DNA of 64,000 bases from Trichocoleus desertorum ATA4-8-CV12 (GCA_019358975.1 JAHHIL010000002.1:1-64000), one strand, 5' to 3'. Counted from the first letter of the stretch, positions 26,510 through 35,077 are shown. Made by a program: numbers and translations. The notes: a model not told the origin generated them from the sequence alone.

Positions 26510-27529
26510 GTGGTGACTTTTCAATCCACTCCTCATTTAGTGCTCCGTTCAGATGCAGGTGATCGCTATCTTCCATTAGTCGGCAGTAGTTGCTGGACTG
26601 TTGGTCGAAGCGATGACAACAATTTTGTGCTGCCCGATCGCTGGATCTCCCGGAACCATGCGATGCTTCAATGCATGGAAACGGGCGAGTTCTATCTCAT
26701 TGACCTGGGAAGCCGTAATGGCTCATTTGTAAATGGCCGCCGAGTTAGTGTTCCCGTGACGCTACAAAACGGCGACCAGCTTACCTTTGGTCAGACAGAA
26801 TTAGAGTTTTACTGTCCCTCGCCAGAGCACCTCACTGATCCCTCCATGGGGTTGGACTCAAAAGAATTTACCGCGACTGCGACCTTGCATGTCCGACGTC
26901 TGATCTCCGTTCTGGTAGTGGATATTCGTGACTTTACAGGGCTGACTCGCCAACTAGATGAAAAAATTCTCTCTGAGGTGATTGGAACTTGGTTCCGTCG
27001 GGCCGGAGAAATTATTCGCGAACACGGCAGTTGGGTAGATAAATACATCGGGGATGCGGTGATGGCGGTCTGGATTCATGGAACTCAAGGCATCAGCCCT
27101 GAGGAGATGCTCCGCATTTTTAGTGCGCTAAGTGCCCTCCACAAGATGACGAGTGAGCTGTACGACCAATATCCCCTGCCATTTCCACTGCGAATTGGGG
27201 CTGGCATTAATACTGGCTTTGCAATGGTTGGCAATACAGGCAGCGGCGATCGCCCCGACTACACAGCTCTGGGAGATACAGTGAATGCCGCCTTCCGCCT
27301 AGAATCAGCTACTAAGGAAATTCGCTTGGATGTAGCTTTGGGAGAGACCACTTACAAACATGTACCCCTCTCTCCCACGCATCCAGCCCCTTTCCAAGAA
27401 CATACTGTGCATTTAAAGGGCTATGATGTGCCGACCCTAACCCATGCCTGTTCTTTTGCAGATCTCAATCAGTTTTTGCAGATGCAAGAGCAAAGTTTGG
27501 TGCCAGACAACGAAGGTTCTGAAGTTTAG
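26510..27529 (+). CDS. FHA-domain class III adenylate cyclase
   Basis: 339 residues with a GTG start. The FHA domain (about residues 22-95) carries VGRSDDNNFVLPDRWISRNHA and SRNGSFVNGR, the phosphothreonine-binding signature. The catalytic domain (about 128-290) carries LVVDIRDFTGLT (first metal Asp) and DKYIGDAVMAVW (Lys plus second Asp). DYTALGDTVNAAFRLE (Asp) follows. The Lys and Asp at the substrate-selecting positions indicate ATP rather than GTP, giving cAMP. A phosphopeptide-regulated soluble cyclase is the usual reading. Monocistronic. Confidence 0.92.
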   Translation: MVTFQSTPHLVLRSDAGDRYLPLVGSSCWTVGRSDDNNFVLPDRWISRNHAMLQCMETGEFYLIDLGSRNGSFVNGRRVSVPVTLQNGDQLTFGQTELEFYCPSPEHLTDPSMGLDSKEFTATATLHVRRLISVLVVDIRDFTGLTRQLDEKILSEVIGTWFRRAGEIIREHGSWVDKYIGDAVMAVWIHGTQGISPEEMLRIFSALSALHKMTSELYDQYPLPFPLRIGAGINTGFAMVGNTGSGDRPDYTALGDTVNAAFRLESATKEIRLDVALGETTYKHVPLSPTHPAPFQEHTVHLKGYDVPTLTHACSFADLNQFLQMQEQSLVPDNEGSEV

Positions 27530-27697
27530 ACGTTCTCCAGGGTACCGGGGTACGCTACCCTAGACTTTAGAAAATTTGTGGCATGTGCTGCTCTGCACAA
27601 CCTTAGAAAGCATCTCGCTTGTCCAGGGGTGAGTATTTCTGTGCCGATTCTATAGCTGTCGCCATAAAGGTTAGGACATCAGAATGAAGGTGGTATG

Positions 27698-27730
27698 GGG
27701 GCTTCGCCCCTAGCCAGGGGTTCCACCCCT
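27698..27730. repeat. Paired GC-rich hairpins (dispersed repeat)
   Basis: GGGGC-TTC-GCCCC (27698-27710) is followed by AGGGG-TTCCA-CCCCT (27716-27730), ahead of a CACCCCGCCCTAACCCTAA tail. This compact double hairpin is a common kind of dispersed intergenic repeat in cyanobacteria. It lies about 80 bp upstream of psbU and could lie in its leader; it lacks a T-tract. Confidence 0.6.
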
Positions 27731-27811
27731 GCACCCCGCCCTAACCCTAATGACCATTGCTATATAAATGCTGTGTGTGGATTTTATCTGCTCAGAGGAA
27801 GGTATAAATCG

Positions 27812-28243
27812 ATGAAACGCTTTGTTCGCTGGCTATCAGTTCTCAGTTTATTAGTGGGTTGCCTGGGATGGCTAGGGCTACCCCAACAAGCGATCGCTGC
27901 AGATTTAAGCCGTTTAGCTTTGCAACCTATTCCGGTTTTAGCTGCTGAGGTTGCTCCCCGTAATGCCGTAGATGACAAGCGGGCCGCTGTGGGTGACAAG
28001 ATTGACCTCAACAACACGAATGTTCGGGCCTTCTTGCAATATCCTGGTTTGTATCCCACCTTGGCTCGCGCAATCGTCAAGAACGCACCTTATGAGAAGG
28101 TAGAAAATGTGCTCGATCTACCTGGCTTAAGCGAGCGTCAGAAAGAGACCTTGCAGGCGAATTTCAAGAACTTCACTGTGACCGAACCAGATTTTGCTTT
28201 GACCGAGGGCGACGATCGCTTCAACAACGGTATCTATCGCTAA
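27812..28243 (+). CDS. psbU: Photosystem II 12 kDa extrinsic protein
   Basis: 143 residues from the ATG at 27812, which follows a GAGGAAGG ribosome site. The N-terminal signal (hydrophobic core about 6-24, ending QQAIAAD) directs it to the thylakoid lumen. The mature protein has the PsbU core: [44 protein letters not shown] and [24 protein letters not shown], with helix-hairpin-helix-like turns. PsbU stabilises the oxygen-evolving Mn4CaO5 site together with PsbO and PsbV, which are not in this window. The longer open frame from 27695 runs through a repeat and is not the true start. Confidence 0.97.
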   Translation: MKRFVRWLSVLSLLVGCLGWLGLPQQAIAADLSRLALQPIPVLAAEVAPRNAVDDKRAAVGDKIDLNNTNVRAFLQYPGLYPTLARAIVKNAPYEKVENVLDLPGLSERQKETLQANFKNFTVTEPDFALTEGDDRFNNGIYR

Positions 28244-28397
28244 ATTTGGCGCTAAATTTGGTGCCAGCTTGGGCGCTGAATCTGTCGTTGGTCACTGAGT
28301 TTGTAGAGTGCGGTGCCGCCCTTGCCCTCCGTCTCTACAGCCTCGTGATCAAAAGTGCGTGTTTAAACGCTGCAATAAAATCTTTGCTCTCTGTACA

Positions 28398-28414
28398 GTA
28401 AGGTTAATCCTTAC
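28398..28414. promoter_or_regulatory. Palindrome just upstream of nadB start
   Basis: GTAAGG-TTAAT-CCTTAC is a perfect 6-bp inverted repeat ending two bases before the nadB ATG. It covers the AAGG that could serve as ribosome site. It could be an operator or a translation-masking hairpin. Confidence 0.4.
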
Positions 28415-28416
28415 GC

Positions 28417-30174
28417 ATGATTGACGACAGGGAGCAATTTTTATTGGATACTTCGTTACCTCCTCAAGCTGCGGCTCCAGCTCAAATTCCTGACTTTACT
28501 CAACAATTTGATGTCCTAGTCGTTGGTGCAGGGGCAGCGGGACTCTACTCCGCCCTTTGCCTACCAGCGGCGTTCCAAGTGGGCTTAATCACCAAAGATA
28601 CCTTGTCCCTGTCGGCAAGTGATTGGGCACAAGGGGGCATTGCTGCCGCGATCGCGCCGGATGATTCGACTGCCCTCCACATTGCAGATACCATCCAGGC
28701 AGGAGCAGGACTGTGTGATCCCCAAGCAGTAGAATTTTTGACTGAGAATGCCTCGGATTGCATTCGGTCCTTGGTAGAGATGGGAGTGGCCTTCGATCGC
28801 CATGACGGAGAACTCGCTTTGACCCTGGAAGCAGCCCATTCCCGGCGACGAGTCTTGCACGCGGCAGACACTACAGGACGCGCAGTCGTCAACACACTTA
28901 CGGCAAAAGTACTAGAGCGCAAAAATATTCAAGTCTTTCCACAAACGTTTGCTCTGAGCTTGTGGATTGATCCCCAGACTCAACGCTGCCAGGGAATTAG
29001 CCTGATCCACCAAGGGCAAGTGATTTGGGTGCGAGCCGCTGCTGTAGTTTTGGCAACAGGTGGCGGTGGGCAGGTGTTTGCCCAAACGACCAATCCTGAC
29101 TTGAGTACGGGGGATGGAGTGGCGATCGCTTGGCGTGCGGGTGCTGTGCTGCGAGATTTAGAATTTGTCCAGTTTCACCCCACAGCCCTAACGAAGCCTG
29201 GAGCCCCCCGATTTTTGATTAGTGAAGCGGTTCGAGGGGAAGGGGCGCACCTAGTAGATACACAAGGCCATCGGTTTGCTTTTGAGTACCATCCTGCGGG
29301 AGAACTGGCTCCTAGAGATGTGGTCAGTCGCGCCATTTTTAATCACTTACAACAGACCGAATCAGACCCCGCTAGTGCTCACGTGTTGCTTGATTTAAGA
29401 CCCATTCCCGACGCAACCATACGGCATCGGTTTCCTAACATCATTCAGGTCTGCCAGCAGTGGGGTGTCGATGTGTTTCAGGAGCCTATTCCTGTGACCC
29501 CTGCGGCCCATTACTGGATGGGTGGAGTGGTAACCGATACAATGAGCCACACCTCGATTACAGGGCTATATGCGGTGGGGGAAACGACTAGTACAGGGGT
29601 GCATGGAGCCAATCGTTTGGCAAGCAACTCACTGTTAGAGTGCCTAGTCTACGGGGCGCAATTGGCCCATATTGAGTTGAATGCAATAGAGCTTGATCTC
29701 CACAGGGAGAAGCTTGTGACGACCGACCTAGCTCGCTACAACCCCGACCCAACCGATTGGCAGCGTCAGCAAGCCGCGATCGCCACGATTCGCCAAGAGT
29801 TACCCCGTTGCATGTGGCAAAGCGCCGGAATCTGCCGCGAGGAAAACACGCTGCTGGCTGCGATCGCGCAAGTCGAAGCATGGCAAGCAGAATTTGCCGC
29901 CTTGCCCTTAAGCCAATTCTTGCTGAACTTACCACCTGCTCAAACTGCGAGCTTGGGGTTGCCAGAGGCCGATTTAGCCATACGGACTTGGAGCGAAACC
30001 CAAAATCTCTTGGATGTGGGCTACTTGATTCTAAAAAGTGCTCTGTTTCGCACCGAGAGCCGAGGGGGACACTATCGAGTTGACTTTCCGCAACCTGACC
30101 CGCATTGGCAAGTTCAGACTTTAGTCCAAGCTCACCGCTGGTGGATTGCCCCAATTTCAGCCGCCTCAGACTAG
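28417..30174 (+). CDS. nadB: L-aspartate oxidase
   Basis: 585 residues. This FAD enzyme oxidises L-aspartate to iminoaspartate, the first step of de novo NAD synthesis (with NadA and NadC, absent here). The FAD dinucleotide-binding fold is VLVVGAGAAGLYSAL near residue 34. Then come ASDWAQGGIAAAI, the active-site region LEFVQFHPTAL and REHAAR-equivalent HYWMGGVVTD. The FAD-contact motif GANRLASNSLLECLVYG lies near residue 405. A C-terminal helical domain completes it. Length fits cyanobacterial NadB (about 550-590). Monocistronic. Confidence 0.95.
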   Translation: MIDDREQFLLDTSLPPQAAAPAQIPDFTQQFDVLVVGAGAAGLYSALCLPAAFQVGLITKDTLSLSASDWAQGGIAAAIAPDDSTALHIADTIQAGAGLCDPQAVEFLTENASDCIRSLVEMGVAFDRHDGELALTLEAAHSRRRVLHAADTTGRAVVNTLTAKVLERKNIQVFPQTFALSLWIDPQTQRCQGISLIHQGQVIWVRAAAVVLATGGGGQVFAQTTNPDLSTGDGVAIAWRAGAVLRDLEFVQFHPTALTKPGAPRFLISEAVRGEGAHLVDTQGHRFAFEYHPAGELAPRDVVSRAIFNHLQQTESDPASAHVLLDLRPIPDATIRHRFPNIIQVCQQWGVDVFQEPIPVTPAAHYWMGGVVTDTMSHTSITGLYAVGETTSTGVHGANRLASNSLLECLVYGAQLAHIELNAIELDLHREKLVTTDLARYNPDPTDWQRQQAAIATIRQELPRCMWQSAGICREENTLLAAIAQVEAWQAEFAALPLSQFLLNLPPAQTASLGLPEADLAIRTWSETQNLLDVGYLILKSALFRTESRGGHYRVDFPQPDPHWQVQTLVQAHRWWIAPISAASD

Positions 30175-30204
30175 CTCAGAGATAGGCCCAGTTCTACACC
30201 GTTC

Positions 30205-30255
30205 GCCGAGAAACTCTGAGCCGAGAAACCTTGAGCCCAGAAATCCTGAGTCGAG
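30205..30255. repeat. 15-bp tandem repeat, three degenerate units
   Basis: Units GCCGAGAAACTCTGA (30205-30219), GCCGAGAAACCTTGA (30220-30234) and GCCCAGAAATCCTGA (30235-30249), plus a partial fourth. It lies between the convergent ends of nadB and the next gene. Confidence 0.85.
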
Positions 30256-30262
30256 CACCCCG

Positions 30263-30727
30263 TTAGAGAACTTCGTGCGTGTACTTATGCTGTTTCACAT
30301 TGTCTTCTGTTCTGATAATGCGCTGAGAGTTTAGCACCCGCTTGCGTTCGGTGGAGTAGTTAAAGTCTTGACGAGTGGTTCCTGGGGGAACATGGGCTTG
30401 TGCTGCTGTCTTGGCTTTGTAGGTACGAGCGGCAGCAATAGCGCGTTGGACAAACTCATCAGAGAATTGGGCATCTTCCGGAAATCCCTCTGGCTTTTGT
30501 AGAGTTTCTCCGGCTAGAACCGCACCTAAAGTCGTGGCAAGGGCCATTTCGTAAGAGGTAGGTACTCCTTTCACGATGGCTTCGATCGCCGCTGAAGGGA
30601 TCGGCTCCAAAATTCTAACTTCGTGCAATTTGCCGTCTTCTTTGAGAAAGCAAGTGGCTAAACCAATCAGCAAATATTCATCTGTAGAGAGATCGGGGGC
30701 TTGAGGGAGAGAAGTCGCGGTTGTCAT
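30263..30727 (-). CDS. Conserved cyanobacterial hypothetical protein
   Basis: 154 residues, soluble. N-terminus MTTATSLPQAPDLSTDEYLLIGLATCFLKEDGKL. A helix-rich middle (SAAIEAIVKGVPTSYEMALATTLGAVLAGE) follows. A C-terminal basic tail contains DFNYSTERKRVLNSQRII. I recognise the style of a conserved cyanobacterial protein but no named domain. The tail DFNYSTERKRVLN looks conserved and may be a binding segment. Its start lies about 200 bp from the right end of element B. Confidence 0.7.
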   Translation of the reverse strand: MTTATSLPQAPDLSTDEYLLIGLATCFLKEDGKLHEVRILEPIPSAAIEAIVKGVPTSYEMALATTLGAVLAGETLQKPEGFPEDAQFSDEFVQRAIAAARTYKAKTAAQAHVPPGTTRQDFNYSTERKRVLNSQRIIRTEDNVKQHKYTHEVL

Positions 30728-30946
30728 GGAAGGTTTGGATTGGCAGTGCCAATTTCAACGGAGTTGAAGAAATGCAAAGAGCCACTGCGTCACAGTTCGT
30801 TAAATTGCGATCGCAGGGAATCTCCATAGGAATTTTAGCTCGGTTAAGCCCTATGGCTACGTTAATCCCTGAGCCATGTGGAACACTTCGAGTCTTAGCT
30901 GCTAATGCTGAATTAAAGCAAAGCCTACGTATGAACTACCGCGCCG

Positions 30947-32194
30947 CTACAGAGCGGCGGGTTTCTGACGCTTCATCTGAGCTAGTTGCCTCATGCTTCC
31001 GCAATCGGTAGAGCTAGGCTCATCAGCGACTAGCGAGGACAGTTCCTGCCCCCGGGCCCAAATCAAATTGACCTGAGCTGCGTTAACGTCTCTGTCTGCG
31101 ATATGACCGCATTCAGGGTTAGCGCAAATATGGACTCTAGTGGCTAGCGGTTTTGGCGTTAGCTCCCAACACTTAGCACAACGCTGTGTAGGCTTGAGCT
31201 GGCGGGTAGGAGACTCAACATAGAAACCGTTTGCCTCAACCAACTTATAACTCAACATCTGCCCAATCATGCCAAACCCAACCTCAAGGATTGAACGGTT
31301 TAGCCCTGTCTTTTGAGCCTTGCGCTGGCTCCCCTTTTTGGCTTTGCGAGTCATGCCTTTGACGTTCAACTCTTCACCTGCAACTAGGCTGTTACTGCTG
31401 ACTATGTGGCTGGTGGTCTTGTGCAACCAATCTCCACGCTGACGGGTGACTTTGCGTTGTAGCTTTGCTACAGCCTGACGCTGTTTTTTCCATCGACGCG
31501 AAGCTTTGATTTTTTTGTTACGGTTAGGTGCACGTTTGCGGCGTAGCTTTTTGGATGCCGCTTTAACCTGGCGTTGTCCCTCCTGGATGAACTCTGGCTT
31601 GGAGATCTGCTCTCCCGTCGAGAGCGTGATCGCCTCCTTGCACCCCAGATCTATCCCTACAGCACCATCACCCCCTGAGCGCACGGGCTCACATTTGACG
31701 GTGATTGAGGCGTACCATTTTCCGTAGCGACACAGAAGCGTGCAAGTCGTTGGCTGACCCCAAGTCCGAGACTGCCCCCGCATCTGAACCCTTCCCAAAC
31801 GGGAAAGATTGAGATAGCCGTTGCCGCCATCAGACTCAGCTTTCCAGCCCGATTTGCACGGGTAAGTCCATCCTGAGTAATGACGAGAAGCCTTGAACTT
31901 GGGATAGCCGCCCCATCCCTGAAAGAAGCGCTGAAAAGCGAAATCTACTCGCTTCAAGGTTGCCTGCAACGCATGAGAGCCAAGTTCTTGATATTCAGGC
32001 CAAACTTGCTTAAAAGCAGGGAGACTGTTCTGTTGCTCGAAATAGTCAACGGAATGACCCAATTTCTGATACTGAGTTTTGCGATGACTCACAGCGGCAT
32101 TATACAAACTGCAATTCAGTCGCTTCCAGTAATGAAGCTGAACTTCTTGCCTGCTGGATGGATAGAGTCTGTAAGTAATGCGACGTGTTAGCAT
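30947..32194 (-). CDS. tnpB: TnpB RNA-guided nuclease
   Basis: 415 residues from the ATG at 32194 (MLTRRITYRLYPSSRQEV); the longer frame from 32230 would overlap the RHH gene. All nuclease parts look intact: Asp in AVGIDLGCKEAI, Glu in VAGEELNVKGMT, zinc ribbon CAKC...CANPEC and Asp in ADRDVNAAQVNL. Family knowledge: nicks or cuts DNA under omega-RNA guidance next to the element's target motif, which favours retention of the element. The C-terminal 40 residues (SSTDCGSMRQLAQMKRQKPAA) are encoded by DNA that would also form the omega RNA scaffold, ending at the right-end hairpin. Confidence 0.93.
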   Translation of the reverse strand: MLTRRITYRLYPSSRQEVQLHYWKRLNCSLYNAAVSHRKTQYQKLGHSVDYFEQQNSLPAFKQVWPEYQELGSHALQATLKRVDFAFQRFFQGWGGYPKFKASRHYSGWTYPCKSGWKAESDGGNGYLNLSRLGRVQMRGQSRTWGQPTTCTLLCRYGKWYASITVKCEPVRSGGDGAVGIDLGCKEAITLSTGEQISKPEFIQEGQRQVKAASKKLRRKRAPNRNKKIKASRRWKKQRQAVAKLQRKVTRQRGDWLHKTTSHIVSSNSLVAGEELNVKGMTRKAKKGSQRKAQKTGLNRSILEVGFGMIGQMLSYKLVEANGFYVESPTRQLKPTQRCAKCWELTPKPLATRVHICANPECGHIADRDVNAAQVNLIWARGQELSSLVADEPSSTDCGSMRQLAQMKRQKPAAL

Positions 32195-32223
32195 ATCTGT
32201 ATTGTACGTTACTTGTACGGAAT

Positions 32224-32364
32224 ATGCCAAAAGAAAAGCGATTAGAAATTAGGTTGAATGATGAAGATTTTGCCAGGCTTGAGGCTTATGCAAAAGGAAA
32301 AGATGTCAGCATGGCTCAAATACTGCGCGAATACATTAAACGATTGCCTAAGCCTGTAGATTGA
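32224..32364 (+). CDS. Small ribbon-helix-helix (CopG/Arc-like) protein
   Basis: 46 residues, divergent from tnpB with 29 bp between the two ATGs. The pattern KRLEIRLNDEDFARLEAYAKG, then DVSMAQILREYIKRLP, fits one beta strand with alternating residues (K-L-I-L) plus two helices separated by a turn: the minimal RHH DNA-binding fold. Family knowledge: RHH proteins bind as dimers to short repeats and often autoregulate. The intervening 29 bp hold two TTGTAC direct repeats, a possible operator. It occupies the position where tnpA is found in complete elements. Confidence 0.8.
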   Translation: MPKEKRLEIRLNDEDFARLEAYAKGKDVSMAQILREYIKRLPKPVD

Positions 32365-32652
32365 TTGGCAATTCCGCTACGCGCTATTGTTCAGTTCAGA
32401 AATTGACTGCGTGGTGCTTGTAGTTTTGCTATGAGTTCTCGGTGTTGGGAGTGTCTATTCTGTCACTTTCTCGGCATCAGTCTTAAGAGGCAGCTTCCAA
32501 GCTAGAGTTTGCGAGTCTAACGTCTGGAAATCATGACTTAAGACACATCGGTAAGTGACACACCGATAGATCCGCAAAGATGGCCGACTGGATATTGTAA
32601 GTCTACAAGCCCAGAAATACCAGAGACACGGTCACTGATTCAGGAGAAGAGT

Positions 32653-33450
32653 ATGAGTAGTCGTTCGGCTTCTAACCCTCAAGGTAGCACTCAGCGTCGG
32701 CGTCACGGCTCCATTCTAGCTTCTGTGGCTGGGCAAGCAAACATTGAAAAATCTGGGGTCGCGCAGGCTGGCTTTCATAAACAGCGAGGCAGCCAACTGC
32801 GTCTAACTGAGTCTTCATCTCCTCGCTCCAGCGCGAACCCTGAGTTGCACTCCCACGAGCAGGATCAACAACTGCGACAGCAAGCGATCGCCGCTGCTCA
32901 GCAAGGTTACTACGAAGTAGCAATTGATCTACTGAGCAAATTGTTGGAGCGACACCAAGCCAGCGCCACAGATTACAACAACCGGGGCTTGGCCTACTTT
33001 CAAAGTGGAGAAGATGAAAAAGCGATCGCCGATTACAACCAAGCGATCGCGCTTAATCCCAAGTTAACCAGCGTTTACAACAATCGAGCTAACTACTATG
33101 CGGCTCAAGGCCAATTAGCCGAGGCGATCGCCGACTACGGAGTTGCCATCGACCTAAATCCGGGCAATACCCGCGCTTGGATCAATCAAGGAATTACGTT
33201 TCGGCAGTTAGAGATGTATGAGCAAGCCATTGGCAACTTTGAGCTAGCGCTACACTTTGGTCAGCTCGAAGGCCACATTTACGCCGAGCGAGGCCGCACG
33301 TTTCATGTCATGGGCGACTGGAACTGTGCGATCGCTGATTACCAAAAAGCTCTACAAATTCTGCTTTTGACTCATACAGAATCAGCCCAACGACTCCGCC
33401 AACAAGTAGAAACTTGGCTCCACGACCTTCTCAGCCCCTTAAGGGCTTAG
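32653..33450 (+). CDS. TPR-repeat protein
   Basis: 265 residues. A Ser/Gln-rich N-terminal 75 residues is followed by about five tetratricopeptide repeats (about 75-250). They have clear units ATDYNNRGLAYFQSGEDEKAIADYNQAIALNPK, TSVYNNRANYYAAQGQLAEAIADYGVAIDLNPG and TRAWINQGITFRQLEMYEQAIGNFELALHF. No signal peptide. TPR arrays form helical scaffolds that bind partner proteins; the partner here is unknown. It stands alone, with about 290 bp of empty DNA upstream (32365-32652), where I see nothing distinctive. Confidence 0.88.
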   Translation: MSSRSASNPQGSTQRRRHGSILASVAGQANIEKSGVAQAGFHKQRGSQLRLTESSSPRSSANPELHSHEQDQQLRQQAIAAAQQGYYEVAIDLLSKLLERHQASATDYNNRGLAYFQSGEDEKAIADYNQAIALNPKLTSVYNNRANYYAAQGQLAEAIADYGVAIDLNPGNTRAWINQGITFRQLEMYEQAIGNFELALHFGQLEGHIYAERGRTFHVMGDWNCAIADYQKALQILLLTHTESAQRLRQQVETWLHDLLSPLRA

Positions 33451-33543
33451 TTTGACCCACTTGCACAGCTTGAAAACTCTAAGCTGAGAACACCTGAGCT
33501 GTAGCATTGAGCAGGTCAAGAAAATTTTGTTAGTAACTTTAAT

Positions 33544-33972
33544 CTAAGGAGTTGCCTCATCGGTATCAGCCAAGTCAGCAATGTCAGTCCAAACAACTTG
33601 AAGCTGCTTTGGATCAACTCGATTACTTTGCTCCTGCATGATCGACTTGGTTTGCTGCGGATCAAAATGATGACTAAACTCGTCACGTAGACGATTGACC
33701 CGCCCTTCCGTTACATTCACTTCAGCCCGAATTTCTTGTAACTTCTCTTGCTGCGACAACTGGTAGGGCAAGATTCGCGTCAAGGTAGAAACGGCTGCAA
33801 CGGATAACGTCACATTAACGGCTAACTTAAGCGTTGTTTCAACCACAAGACCAACCGGGAGCTTAGTTGATGATTTTGTAGCTTTGGAGGGGCGACGCTG
33901 GGGAGGTGGAGGGGCCAGCCGTAGGTGTGTGTTGGTTCGGCGCAGGGGGCTTGAGGGTTGAATCGCGTTCAT
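33544..33972 (-). CDS. Conserved cyanobacterial membrane-associated hypothetical
   Basis: 142 residues. A basic, Pro-rich N-terminus (PPPPQRRPSKATK) precedes one hydrophobic segment (about 42-66; VVETTLKLAVNVTLSVAAVSTLTRIL). A coiled-coil-like stretch (QEKLQEIRAEVNVTEGRVNRLRDEFSHHF) follows, then an acidic C-terminus. Single-pass with a cytoplasmic or lumenal coiled coil. The composition resembles small conserved cyanobacterial proteins of unknown function. Confidence 0.7.
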   Translation of the reverse strand: MNAIQPSSPLRRTNTHLRLAPPPPQRRPSKATKSSTKLPVGLVVETTLKLAVNVTLSVAAVSTLTRILPYQLSQQEKLQEIRAEVNVTEGRVNRLRDEFSHHFDPQQTKSIMQEQSNRVDPKQLQVVWTDIADLADTDEATP

Positions 33973-34196
33973 AGGAGGTGGAGTGATGGAGAACCATTAA
34001 ATGTGACGCACCTTTGCTACCTAGACTCAATGGCAGGTTCTAATCAACCCATTCCATAACACTCAAGAGCTTGAAGTGGAGCCTATCTCAGCAGCAAAGC
34101 CTAATTGCTATCAGACAATCTACACTAAATTCTTCAGATTGCCCGGAGGTCTTGCCCCCACCCCTAAGATAGGCTCCGATCGCTCAATTTGCGAGC

Positions 34197-34292
34197 TTAC
34201 TTATACAGTTCGGTGGCTAGACGGAAAGCCATAATCCCTGGGATCAAGGCAACGACTAGAGCGACATAGATTTGAGTATCTGATAAAGACAT
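34197..34292 (-). CDS. psaM: Photosystem I reaction centre subunit XII
   Basis: 31 residues, too short for most gene finders: [18 protein letters not shown] then [13 protein letters not shown]. This matches PsaM in length and text ([14 protein letters not shown]...RLATELYK), a single-helix PSI subunit that helps trimer formation. The start is the ATG at 34292, with GGAG ten bases upstream; an in-frame upstream ATG at 34307 adds MEFSN and is not used in homologues. Stop TAA at 34197-34199. Confidence 0.95.
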   Translation of the reverse strand: MSLSDTQIYVALVVALIPGIMAFRLATELYK

Positions 34293-34362
34293 GTTTGAAA
34301 ACTCCATATTTTGGGGTTGCTAGTTCACCAATTTCGGCCAAATTCTTGGCTTCTGGAACAAC

Positions 34363-34381
34363 TTGTTACATGATGTAACAA
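34363..34381. promoter_or_regulatory. Perfect 19-bp palindrome upstream of psaM
   Basis: TTGTTACATGATGTAACAA is a 9-bp inverted repeat around one central base, about 70-90 bp upstream of the psaM start. The half-site GTTACA resembles the RpaB HLR1 half-site, but HLR1 is a direct repeat. A likely operator for psaM; regulator unknown. Confidence 0.5.
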
Positions 34382-34526
34382 AAAACATGGCTGAAACATG
34401 ACTGAACTCTGCGATCGCCGCTGTTTTACTTGACTAAAAGCCTGTCTGGCTGCTCAACTGAGCTAAGCGGCAGAACCCAATCTAGTTCTAGGGGTTCGTC
34501 AATCTTTCATAGCAGGCCAACCGGAG

Positions 34527-34691
34527 CAGGGCTGTTTCATACAACGAAAGCGTTCCGAAGCAGGCCCCCCTAGCCCCCCAAATTTGGGGGGAATCAAGAC
34601 TCAAAGTCCCCCAGAATTGGGGGATTTAGGGGGCAGTGCAGGGAGTTAAACCACATTTCAATTTTTCCTCTTGTAACATGAAACAGCCCTG
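34527..34691. mobile_element. MITE with 14-bp TIRs and 12-bp target duplication
   Basis: Terminal inverted repeats CAGGGCTGTTTCAT (34527-34540) and ATGAAACAGCCCTG (34678-34691) are perfect. Immediately outside, GGCCAACCGGAG occurs at 34515-34526 and again at 34692-34703: an exact 12-bp target site duplication. The 165-bp element has no gene. Its core holds C-rich and G-rich palindromic blocks (CCCCCTAGCCCCC...GGGGGATTTAGGGGG). A 12-bp duplication suggests mobilisation by an IS4-like transposase; the source is not in the window. Confidence 0.92.
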
Positions 34692-35077
34692 GGCCAACCG
34701 GAGGGCGATCGGAGAGCAACTGATTGATTGTCAAAACTTAACTCGCTAAAAAAGAGTTCTCAATGAACAGTTGACACTCAACAAAAGTTGCATGCTTAGA
34801 AACTGCATGCTTAGAACATAGTGCTTGTAGCTCCTCAGGAGTTGGGCTACCTAAAGACTTCCTGCCCTAAGTTGGGAGATTTATGCAGTTCACTCTAGCA
34901 ACTACCCAGTTCGTACGAGTGAGTAGTGGAAATGTTTTAAAGGTAAGCGATCGCCGTTACATCCTTCCAGGCTTAAGGTGGCTATACTTAAGCTATTTCA
35001 ATGGTGAAGCTTGGCTTTGAAACCTTCAAAAGTACAGCCTTTAATTCAAACTTTACTAAGATATACACTTTTTAAGA
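34692..35077. other. Long spacer upstream of phoU with direct repeats
   Basis: This spacer has no gene. It begins with the right-hand copy of the MITE target duplication (34692-34703). TGCATGCTTAGAA occurs twice (34789-34801 and 34804-34816), separated by two bases. AGCTCCTCAGGAGTTGGGCT (around 34830) can fold as a short hairpin. I see no clear Pho box, although PhoU would be expected near phosphate control. Confidence 0.5.

Larger units (their letters stand above)
30931..32364 (-). mobile_element. IS200/IS605-type element B (tnpB plus RHH gene)
   Basis: Right end (low coordinates): a perfect 7-bp stem CGCCGCT-ACAG-AGCGGCG (30942-30959), then TTCAT on the element strand at 30931-30935. Left end lies beyond the small RHH gene; a definite left-end hairpin was not resolved, so the upper limit given is the end of that gene. 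No tnpA. Layout on the element: left end, small RHH gene pointing outward, tnpB, right end. Ends are inferred by analogy with elements A and C. Confidence 0.65.

Noticed and set aside
29588-30154. A 188-codon open frame antisense to nadB
   Set aside because: Antisense to a clear nadB, with composition typical of reverse-frame shadows.
30721-31011. A 96-codon plus-strand open frame crossing the right end of element B
   Set aside because: No domain; it overlaps tnpB antisense and the element's terminal hairpin.
34557-34640. C-rich/G-rich palindromes as a transcription terminator
   Set aside because: They lie inside a MITE with clear TIRs and a target duplication, so they are the element's core.
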